Shown: piece after piece, positions 47,805-57,805 of the stretch
Layout of the letters: each line of letters opens with the position of its first letter
Numbering within the stretch: the first letter of the stretch is position 1
From: Apium graveolens
Lineage: Eukaryota; Streptophyta; Magnoliopsida; Apiales; Apiaceae
Length of the DNA: 64,000 bases
NCBI RefSeq assembly: GCF_009905375.1
Contig: NC_133650.1
Coordinates: forward strand, 176,030,623 to 176,094,622
Reading direction: 5' to 3'
Notes under the pieces: model-generated
Databases searched by the model: none
What the model was told of the DNA's origin: nothing
Seen by the model: the letters and a program-made list of their open reading frames with translations, nothing else
Translations under genes and position numbers: made by a program

Positions 47805-47892
47805 GAAGAGTTCTGTTCTTCTAATTGGTGAAGGTTCCAATCCTAAGAAAAGGAAGAGGAACTCTTCCAAGAAGAAGAAAGTAGGTGAGAAA

Positions 47893-48237
47893 ATGCCGGT
47901 TCCACCAAAAGCTGAAGACCCCAAGAGCAAAGTTGTTTGCTTTCACTGTAACAAGGTAGGGCACTGGAAGAGGAACTGCAAGGTTTACCTTGCAGAATTG
48001 AAGAAGAAGAAGGGTAGTAAGACTATCGCTTCTGATTCAGGTATGTTCATGATAGAAATGAATATGTCATTAAATCAAATTTCTACTTGGGTATTAGATA
48101 CCGCCTGTGGTTCTCATATCTGCAATTTGTTGCAGGGACCAAGGAGAAGTAGGACTCTTGAGGAAGAGGAGGTGATTCTACTGAAAGAATGGAGCAAGAG
48201 TTTCTGCTGTAGATGTAGAATCATTTCATTTACATAG
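47893..48237 (+). pseudogene. Copia-1 nucleocapsid and protease fragment
   Basis: Open frame that holds the CCHC zinc knuckle (CFHCNKVGHWKRNC), a Lys-rich stretch and the protease start WVLDTACGSHICNLLQG. It then runs into RTLEEEEVIL and out of frame. The protease flap region and the C-terminal half are not present. In a working copy this would be fused to the preceding Gag. Confidence 0.8.
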
Positions 48238-49993
48238 GCCTACGGGCAAGACTATTGTTTGAAATAATTGTTATTTTGTTCCCTCGATTGTGAGGAATAT
48301 TATTCCCATGTTAGACTTGGCTGGATTTTCATTTATTATTGAGAATAATGAATGTTCTATTCTTAGAGATAATATTCTTTATGGACGTGGTACTTTAAAT
48401 AATGGTCTGTATATATGTGACATAATTTACTTCAGATTGAACAAACTAATAAAAGAAAAGGGATGATGAAAATCTCACTTTGTAGTGGCACTACAGTCTC
48501 CATTTAGTGGACATGGAGAGAGGGCTGCAGATTTGCTAGGAATGGTACACACAGATGTATGTGGACCAATGTCTAAGCAAGCCATGGGTGGATTTCATAC
48601 TTCATTACTTTTATAGATGATAGATCTAGATTCGGATATGTGTTTGATGAAATACAAATCCGAAGCCTTTGAAAAGTTCAAAGAATATAAGTATGAAGTG
48701 GAGAAACAACCAAACATAGTATTATAACTCTTCGATTAGATCGAGGTGGTGAATACTTGAACGGAGAGTTTCTGGATTATCTCAAAGTAAATGGTATAGT
48801 CTCCCAGTGGACTCCTCCAGATTAGTATCTGAAAGGAGAAATCGAACTTTGTTAGACATAGTTCGGTCTATGATGAGCTATGCAAATCTTCCAGTATTCC
48901 TATGGGGTTATGCATTGGAAACCTCAGCATATTTACTGAATAAGGTGCCTTCCAAATCTGTTCCTCAAACTTTATATGAGATATGGAAAGTAAGGAAACC
49001 GAGCCTTAAACACGTTAAGATTTGGGGATGTCCAGCTTATGTCAAGTAAGTTGACCCAGATAAGCTGGAATATCGATCCGTAAAATGTAGTTTTGTGGGA
49101 TATCCTAAAGAGACTTTAGGGTATTACTTTTACACCGATCATCGGGTGTTTATCTCCAGACATGCTACCTTCTTGAAAAAGAAGTTTATCCTTGAAGGAA
49201 ACAATGGGAGCAAAATTGAACTTGATGAAGTTCAAGAAGCACAAACTACTACAGATCGAGTGGAAACACCTGTTCTGACTGAACAACCTTTTGTGGAACA
49301 CCCCATTCATAGGTCAGGGAGAGTGTCTCGCCAACCTGAGAGGTATTATGGCCTTGTCATTGAGAATGACAATGAGTTGTCGATCATTGATGATGACGAC
49401 CCTGTGACCTATAATGAGGATATGAGTAGTGTTGACTCAGAGAAATGGCATAGTGCCATGAAATCCGGAAAGAAATCTATGTATATGGGATACAAAAGAA
49501 TGATTATAGCAGATGGCCAGGTGGAGACCTTTAAGGCCAGGCTTGTGGCAAAAGGATTCAAACAAAGGCAATGGATTGACTTTGATGAAACTTTTTACCT
49601 GTAGCCCTGTTAAAATCAGTTCGGATTTTGCTTGCGAATGCTGCTTACTACGACTATGAAATCTGGCAGATGTCCAGATGGTTTTCTTTCCAAGGGAAAT
49701 GAAAACCTAGTGTGTAAGCTGCTGCGAACCATATGTGGTTTAAAGCAAGCTTCTCGAAAGATGGAACATTCGTTTTGATGAGACAATCAAAGAGTTTGAT
49801 TTTATCAAAAACGTAGATGAACCATGCGTCTACAAAAGGGTTAGTGGGAGCGCGGTAACATTTCTTGTATTGTATTGAATTAGAGTTGACACACATAATA
49901 ATATAGCAGACCCACTCACAAAGCTACTTTATGAAAGTCACTTTGATCGTCATAATGACAGGATGGGTATTAGATACCAGAGTGATTGGCTTT
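48238..49993 (+). pseudogene. Copia-1 pol remnant
   Basis: In order: pre-integrase traces (FSFIIENNECSILRDNILYG in frame-shifted pieces, 48320-48420), IN core start (SGHGERAADLLGMVHTDVCG, about 48490-48570), the second Asp region (LDRGGEYLNGEFLDYL, 48740-48785), SERRNRTLLDIVRSMMSYAN (48807-49049) and the C-terminal IN/linker (49095-49604). RT is reduced to KARLVAKGFKQRQWIDFDET. The 3' remnant reads PCVYKRVSGSAVTFLVLY, where YVDD should follow, then jumps to VDTHNNIADPLTKLL of RNase H. The IN zinc finger, RT palm and RNase H core are deleted, in the same places as in copia-2. Confidence 0.87.
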
Positions 49994-50009
49994 AGTACAA
50001 GTGGGAGAT
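49994..50009 (+). other. Copia-1 polypurine tract
   Basis: AGTACAAGTGGGAGAT directly before the 3' LTR start TGAAAGGAATATG. Confidence 0.88.
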
Positions 50010-51684
50010 TGAAAGGAATATGTCCTAAGTCCAATCATGTATGAGGATTTAGGAATAACTTTTATGTAATTAGTTTTAATTTCATTAATATTAATAAAAG
50101 ACTTGTTTTGTTTTTATTACGGGCTTTATCTATTTAAGTGTTTAAATAAGATATACCATAGTTTAGAGTAAAGCTTTTTATGGATTATGATGAGATCATA
50201 ATAGTGAGACCTAAAAAGATGATAACTCTAAACTTAAATAGTTCCTGGTCATAGGATTACTAACTGGTAATTAATAATCCGCAAAGATCGGTACATACTA
50301 TGCTTGCTTCATTATGAAGGATGTCTGTTCTCATAGACATTTGTGTGGTGACACTATAGCTAGTATGTAGGTGCTTATTATAGAATAAGTTCACTGAACA
50401 TGACTCGCACAGCTGAACAACTGATGGAGTTCACTCACGTGTCAGCAGTTGTTCACCTAGTGATAGTTGTACAAGTATCCTTAGACTTGAGGTCATCATA
50501 GTCATCTTGTGTACACTGAACTATGCTTTGGTTTAGTTCTTAGTCTCCAGGGACAATTATTAGGGCTCTTCTGGGTATAGGAATTTGTACACGAAGATAG
50601 TGTATGATCAATAAAGGATCTACCCCTTCCAGTGAAGGAAGCGAATGTTCAAGGCTGATCCACTTATGCTAGTTCAGGAATCTCTGGCCAGAGTAAATGA
50701 AATTAGAAAGTAGTTTCTAATTTGCATAGAACTACGCATAGTAAATGGTAAGCAAAGTGATTGAATTAGATAGGCTTGACACGAGATCCATGCCTTGTAT
50801 TTAATCGGGATATTGTAGGGTAGAAGGAGTTTATTGTACGGTAACTATTCACTGACAGGTTCTTGGTATTCTAAGCAGTGAATTCATATTATTCGGATAG
50901 TCGCGATATGTTGAGAAGCATCACTCACGATGTAGAATAAATGTGATTAATTAATTAATCATATTTAATAAATTAGAGAATTTATTTAAATAATGATAAA
51001 ATAGTTTTATTATTATTTATTTCTACTACCGGCTTAATATTGAACCTACAGGGTCACACCATAAAAAGAGAATGATTTAATGGTGGAGGAATTAATTAAT
51101 AATGGCTAATAATTATTTATTTGTGAAATAAATAGTTAATTGGCAAATTTAATAATTGATTAAATGAGATTTAATTGATTATAAATTAATTAAGAAAAAT
51201 TCTTAATATTATTAATTAAAGGATTTAATTTTTGGAAATTAAATCAAGAGAGAGAATTATTTCTAAAGTGTTTAGAAAAAGGATTAATAATTAAAAGGTG
51301 TTTTAATTATTAATGAGAATAATAAATGGGATAATAATAATAATATTTATGGGAAAATTTCAGCTGAAAATTTTGCCTATAAATACACTATTATAGACCC
51401 TATTTTTATTCGAACCCACATCAAACCCGAAAACCCAAAATGTTTGGAAAACCCAATTCTCTCCACCTCCTTCTTCCTCCTTAACATCGTTTTCTTGGTG
51501 GATACCGGTGGAGTGCTTAACACTTGAGGAGCAACTGCTAAGGATCTCTGATCGTTGTCTCCGAATTATTTTAAAAGGTTAGATTCGATCCCTCAAATTT
51601 TTATTCACGATTTATATGCTTTTATTTGGATTTTGTATGTGTAAAAGTGTTTTACCATGACCCTACTGCGTTAAAAATCCAACA
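50010..51684 (+). repeat. Copia-1 3' LTR (1675 bp)
   Basis: Complete LTR with TGAAAGG start and CCAACA end; TATA box at 51378-51385. It serves as reference for the altered 5' LTR. Confidence 0.95.
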
Positions 51685-51689
51685 CTAAT

Positions 51690-52237
51690 ATTCCACCAAT
51701 TCAAAATATCTACTAGGTCATGCTTAGGTCATCTTGATTATGTCATCCTTTTACACTTGTTTTCTTCTTATTAGTATGATGACATCATCACCCACTAACC
51801 TCTTTGATTAACCCCTAATTACTTGGCTAATGACCGTTGATCTGTTATACGGTTCGCTTAACTTTCGTTCTCGTTTATCGTTTGAGGGATCATACCCGGG
51901 ATCTTATTACTTGGGTTCCCTTAACCTTTCTCAATGCATTATATTCCTTTTATGATCCTCTCTTATAATCCTTGAATTTAAATTCTTTTAATCATGTTAC
52001 CTTATACTCAATTCTTTCGGTATCTGGTAGATTTTCCGGAAAAATCAAAGTGTTCGGATTTGGATTCTGACGATCTTTACATACACTTATTTATCATATA
52101 GAGTACTAATACGATCTCAGAATAACAATAAAAGAACCCCTACATAGTGTGGCATGAAAAGTTTTCTTATTCAACATAATCAGCAAAAAGCACTATTCAT
52201 AAGGGTTTCAAAAATTCCAAAATTTGGGGTTATTACA
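51690..52237 (-). repeat. B' 3' LTR, part 2
   Basis: Continues the LTR after copia-1 and ends GGGGTTATTACA at 52237 (start of the LTR on the minus strand). Aligns with 61244-61791. Confidence 0.9.
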
Positions 52238-52251
52238 GTCTCCCCTCCTTA
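52238..52251 (-). other. B' polypurine tract
   Basis: Minus strand AAGGAGGGGAGAC abuts the LTR, as in B at 16176-16189. Confidence 0.85.
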
Positions 52252-55200
52252 AAAGGATTCCGTCCCAGAATCAGATAGAAAATGAATAGGGATACTTTCT
52301 TAGCATTGCACTTTCTAACTCTCAAGTAAATTTTCCCACTTTATGGTTCTTCCATCAAACTCTGAATAGTAACCCTTCTCCTAAGCACTTGTCCCTTTTC
52401 AGTCTATAACCCTTCCTGGTTGCTCCATATAGGTTACGTCTGGTTGCATGTCTATGCGCTCATGTGCCCCTATTTATCTGGCATCCGAATTACACTTCCT
52501 TAACATTGATACGTGAAACACGTTATGACTTGCTACATGTTCGGGGATAGGGCTAGCTCATATGCTATCTTCCCAATACGTCTTAATATATCCAAGGGTC
52601 CCACAATTCGTGGACTTAGCTTCCCTTTCTTTCCGAACCTCATCCTTCCTTTCCAAGGGAATACCTATAACAACACTAGGTCCCCTACTTCCTATTCCTT
52701 GTCCTTTCGTGTCAAATCAACATACTTCGTGTTCCCATCTTGGGCTACTACCAGCCGTCCTCTGATTAAATCTATTATATCCTTGTTCCTTTGGACCACT
52801 GCTGGTCCGAGCATCTTGCACTCTACAACTTCATCCTAACATAAGGGGGATCGACATTGTCTTCCCTCAAAGATCTCATAAGACGACATCTCGATACCTG
52901 ACATACGATCTATTATCGTGAGAAAACTCAATCCGCGTTAAGTGATCATTCCAAATTCTTTCAAGTCTATTGCACAGACTCTCATTATAGCTTTTAGCAT
53001 TAGAGCTTTTGCTTCTCAATACCCATTCTTTTCCAGTTCGTAATCGCTACTACCTTCCGGTCCCTAATATTATACTGGTTATACTTTTGCTCGTTAGCGT
53101 TCTATAACCTTTTAATAACCACGTCAACCTTAGTATCACGAATGTGTTTCCATTCCGAATACCACCACAACTTTACTACTCCTTTTTCAGTTGTTTCTAT
53201 TTTCCAAAGTTTGATCAATCATATAGAAGTAAAGGAATTTGTTGAGAGATCACTATGATCATGAACACTTGTTCTATTGCATAGTTAGTACAGAAGGTGG
53301 CCAGCCTTTAGTACTTGACAAGCAATTAAACAACATGTGGTATCCTACTAGGCTTCTATCACACAGATAGATAGTCATTCGGCAATACCTCCCCTTCTGG
53401 AAGGGTTGTTCTTCTCAGCTTATACAAAATGAAAAGAAAAGAACGAATTGAAGAGAATTGTATATATGAAAAAAAATATACTGCCACAAAATATCTGGCT
53501 TGGAGTCTACCTCTGAACTATAGAGGATTGTCATAGGAGAACAAAATATATATGTATATAAATCCACATCAAGTATAATAGCATCGCATTTCACATGCTT
53601 AAATATTTACTATTCCATCCATCATTCTATGGACCCATGCTCTTCCTCGAGCTTATACACAATCACCTTTGAAACTCCTTCGACATCGAAAATCGAATCT
53701 GGGATCTCATTCTAGACATCATCGTTACTAGAATTCTATGCTTGCTTTGCAACCTTCCTCGTATAGTAATACGACTCTCTATTGATAAGAAGGAATAAGT
53801 ATTCAATAGGTAGATAATCGACTTAATTAGTCTATCAATGATAACTTATACATCACCACAACCCTATTAGTGGTACCTAATCTCAACATCCATTCCAATA
53901 TAACTCTCACGGTTGTAATTAATCGGCTCATTACCCGCACAATCATTCATGCACTACTAGGGTCCGCCGTTGACCTACTGTAATCATTCATTTTCCATGA
54001 AGTCTTAATAGCTAACTATACGGAGTCCATACATCTCGTATCGAATTCTTCTAAGGAGGTAACATGATCACCGTTCATGATTCATGAAGAACAATCCTGA
54101 ACTTGACGTACATATGACATGAAGCAGATAAAATTGCAGAAGAGTTTCAATGAAGGCAACGATAGCATGTTAATACCATTCTTAATCGTATGTCTTTATT
54201 GGGAGACATGCATCACAAAGGTTCATTTAGTCATTTCGTAACATGGTCCTGGCTTATCTCAAGATAGTACCTTCTAAGATAGATAGCCCGCTCATGGCGA
54301 TTATATGAATTAAACCTTTACCAAACTACTATTACAGTTGGGTATTGCAAAGTCATCAGAAGGAATGTCAATCTTCCATACCATAATACAACCTTCACAG
54401 CTTTAACCATCATCATTGTATTCTTTTGGCACAAGCGCCTATAATTATCTTCTGACACTTAAAGTGTCGGCCACCTCTTTGGCCCTTCCTGATAGTAATA
54501 TTTCCTTACAATCAATGTCATTTTAACCACCTTCACTAAATTTTCTACCTCATTTCCAATCACTGCTTGAGTGAAGATGTTTTCCTTAAAATCAGATGAG
54601 TAAAAAAAAATATCACCATTTTTCCATAAGTTATTGCCTCAGTCTTTAGAGGTTAATCACTGTCACGACTGACTCTCAATCATACTTAGAACATCTTTTA
54701 TCTTAGGCCCTAATTGCCCTGAACAATTTCGACCTTTACTGGTTTGATCCATACTTTCTCGTGGTTTAACACGTGCCCCACTTGGCATCATTATAATTAC
54801 GTCATATTTCCTTTATCAACATTTTTACTCTTGAGAATTTTGAATATTACCTTTCTCCGTGTAAAACCTCTAAGGTTATCCTTGAATCGTTCCTCCTGTA
54901 TTCCCTAGATACAGGGCATATCCAGATACCATTTATTAATACTAGAATCATTGTTTATATACTTCTGAAAATTTCTCCACTGATTCTTACAGGTTGTTAT
55001 TACCTTAATCCTTTCCAATTTATACTGTCAAAACTCATACTATCCCTATTAAGGGTGAAATGCCAACCTTTATGCATTCCCCTAGGATTCATTTTAAGTT
55101 ACCGATGTTCTATCTTTAATTCCACCTTTAAAAAGGTACATACATCCTTTCATGGATAATCAAGTCATATATCCCTGATAAGGGTGCCTTATTCAATCCT

Positions 55201-56030
55201 TCCCACCTCGATAGTATATGCCTAATTTCATAATAACATCTGTATTTAAAATGAGGTCAATCAATATGGCCTTCAAAAGATAACTACGGTTATCTACTTT
55301 TCTTGCTTGATTTGGTAACGATAACAAGGATGTTCTGGAAGATATTGGTCGTGTTCAACGTGAACTTCTTCTTAATAATTCCGTATTTACTTTTGTTGTT
55401 TATTTCAACAGTCATCTCAATGTTGGGATATCTCTCATTCCTGGGGTCTCCCTTCCTGGGTATCAAGCCACCGGTCTTACACTTCACATTCTTGAATGTC
55501 ACTTCCTTCATCCAATTTTCCTAATTTCTTACTTCCTTGTCTCCTCAGTCTATCTGCGTCTCATTATTTATCCTTCGAACTATCTCAAGGTTTCCTCGAA
55601 TCCTCCCAACTTACAGGGGATAAAATATATGTATCTCTTATGCCTTCAACCATCAATTTTAACTCATGGTGAATCACCCTCATCCTGACGATTATATACT
55701 TTTCTATTTCTATTGCTACGAGTCTTTAGGGTTTCCTCATACCCAACTCCCTTATCATTCCTCAAACTCTATTGCCTTTATATTCCTTTCCACTTCAGTT
55801 TCTTTTTATTTTCCTTTCTCTTAACATTATTTCACGAACCAACACAACATAAGCATTGATTTCAAACATCCCGTCATGCTGGATTCGTGTCCTCGGAACG
55901 AATCTTGACAACTTTTACAACTTAGATTCATAATTCATCATACTCGTCTGCCTTTGTTCTGGTTCTAAAGCTTTTACACTATCTCCATAACCTTGGGAAG
56001 TACTTTCCTGAAAACAATTGACTAAACTTA
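52252..56030 (-). pseudogene. B' pol region, IN C-terminus readable
   Basis: Decayed pol. At 52510-53020, minus strand, broken frames read EGRQCRSPLC, KMLGPAVVQR, KDIIDLIRGRLVVAQDG, YVDLTRKDKE and VGPLDILRRIGKIAYELAL, the same integrase blocks as in B 15404-15930. From 53020 to 55280 I can align to B (54920-54270 matches 5527-6170, 54270-53020 matches 14163-15400) but not assign domains. At 55290-55511 a frame reads KCKTGGLIPRKGDPRNERYP, possibly the Gag zinc region. It holds the empty sites for copia-2 (54266-54270) and A (about 54916-54920). No ORF is functional. Confidence 0.7.
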
Positions 56031-56540
56031 AATCAGTTTATTATAATCTCTTGCTCCGTGCCTTCCTTGGCCTTTCACCAGCGGGTGGCCTCTCTCTTAG
56101 GAGGGTAAGTGACAAAAACAATCTTGTGTGATTCGTCAATCATTTAGAATCTCAAATGATTCCTATATTTCCTTTAGCCAGGCTTTTGCCTCGACTGGGT
56201 CAGCTTGTTCCTTGGAACTCTGAGAGCTTAGCGACTTAAAGGTCCTGAAAAAATTTATCACCGCATTGTTTCCTCAGGGTGGTGGTTGGGGATAATAGTC
56301 TAAGTTCTGTCTAGAAAGGTCCATAAATTGTCGTATAGGAGTACCGTCTCGGGTCTCCTTTCCTTACTCGACTTCTTTTTTCCTTAGTCTGAACGTTCCC
56401 TCCTCCTCCCCATAATCGGGGTCATCCTACATGTTTTAAATCCTCATTTTCCACTTCATTATGTTATGGGTTCCTTCTATCTTGATGGCGACCTCCTTGA
56501 CTATCACGTTTAGGGTTTGCTCTAAATCTTATTCCTCAAA
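56031..56540 (-). pseudogene. B' gag fragment
   Basis: Minus strand at 56165-56220 reads SSKEQADPVEAKAWLKEI, followed in other frames by sequence like LKGEATRWWKAKEGT, both typical of chromovirus Gag. Upstream (56400-56540) SLRNKIRANPKR-like and GGRHQDRRNP pieces look like the Gag N-terminal half. Stops are frequent. It would form the particle shell. Confidence 0.6.
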
Positions 56541-57390
56541 CTAGCTTTCATCTAAGATCTCATCTTTAAGCTCTTGAACATTTGGAACCCAAATTCTGTA
56601 GGAATACCTCATTATTCCCTTATCATCTTTCTCGGTATTAATCTCCTATCTATTTGTTGGCTCTCTGCCTTCATTCATCACTTTTTCTGGCAAAATATGT
56701 TCTTTTCCAATAATTCAGGCTGTATTGCAATCTCAAACAGCTTTTCGGTACCGGCTCCGGTTACCTTCACTTCTATTTCCATTTTCTCAAAATCTCTTAT
56801 CAACTCTCCCAAAGACATTTTCATCTTGAGTCTCTCCTTTATACTAAGGGCATTAGCCACCATTTTGGCTTTCCCTGGATGATAAAGAATCTCATAATCG
56901 TAATCCTTGATTAGCTCTAACCACCTCCTCTAGCGCATGTTGAGCTCTTTCTGCATGAAAATACACTAGAGCACTTATGGCTTGTGTAAATCTCGCACTT
57001 CTCTCCATACAAGTAGTGCCTCCGATCTTTAGGGCAAAACTATTGCCACAAGCCCAAGCTCATAGGTGGGGATATTGAATTTTATATTCCCTTAATTGTC
57101 TTGACGCGTACGCGATTACCTTGTTGTGCTGTATAAGAAGCACCCTAATTCCTTATGCGAAGCGTCACTACAAATCACAAAATCTCTTTTTCCATCCAGC
57201 AATGCCATCATAGGGGCCGTCACCAATCTTTGCTTCAGTTCTTAAAAGCTGTTCTCGCATTTCTCTGTCCATTCGAACTTCTCAGTGTTATGAGTAAGCC
57301 GCGTTAAAGGGGCTACTATCTTTACAAACTTGAACGAACCTCTGGTAGTGACCGGCCAATCCTACCTCTGGTAGTCGCCCTAACCATGGT
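56541..57390 (-). pseudogene. B' RNase H and IN N-terminal fragment located 5' of gag
   Basis: On the minus strand the frames read HYQRFVQVCK (RT connection), VIAYASRQLREYKIQYP at 57061-57120, FALKIGGTTCMERS (for FALKIWRHYLYGEK), WLELIKDYDYEILYHPGKA with VANALS near 56850-56930 (RNase H end), then RIWVPNVQELKDEILDE (IN N-terminus). This is chromovirus pol. It lies between the short leader and the gag fragment, whereas pol normally follows gag, so a pol segment seems to be displaced upstream or inserted into gag. Confidence 0.65.
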
Positions 57391-57783
57391 CATCAATTCC
57401 TCAGTGGTCCTTTATTCATTCTTGTCAGGATCCTTCACGGGATCCTTCTCAGCGATAATCCCTTCTAGGATAACATCCTCAACCGCTACATCCTCAATAT
57501 GAACATCATCCGGTCCCATGTTAGGACGCTCTATCGGATCCACAATCTGATCTCCAATAACTAATAAAACATCAATCCGTTGTTGCTTCTCAACCTCAGG
57601 GTTCGGAGTCCCGCTACCATATACGATAACGAACTACGCTCCTATCACGATATTAATAAGGGTTCCCATAAGGGTTTTAACTGTCAGTACTACGTTAGGT
57701 AGCCCGACTATGAACTTGGCAAGAGTTCTTATTATATTAATGAACTTATTATCTTAACATCACATCATCTCTGAGGTTTATAA
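57391..57783 (-). other. B' leader with Gag N-terminus-like trace
   Basis: Short region between PBS and the displaced pol segment. One frame reads RIDVLLVIGDQIVDPIERP and later DPVKDPDKNE then a stop; the next reads TEELMTMVRATTR. The acidic composition suits a chromovirus Gag N-terminus, but I am not certain. Confidence 0.4.
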
Positions 57784-57801
57784 CGATTAGCTCTGATACC
57801 A
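57784..57801 (-). other. B' primer-binding site (tRNA-iMet)
   Basis: Minus strand TGGTATCAGAGCTAATCG, four bases after the LTR end; complementary to initiator Met tRNA over its full length as I know it. Confidence 0.88.
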
Positions 57802-57805
57802 TTTC

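Larger units (their letters stand above)
43719..51684 (+). mobile_element. Copia-1: second copy of the non-autonomous copia family
   Basis: 7966 bp on the plus strand: 5' LTR 43719-45354, PBS 45356-45367, structured leader, gag, wrecked pol, PPT 49994-50009, 3' LTR 50010-51684. It shares the internal deletions of copia-2. The 5' LTR has lost its first bases and shows a short inversion. It is nested in the 3' LTR of B' and antisense to it. It is the innermost insertion on the right side, so the youngest there. Confidence 0.93.
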
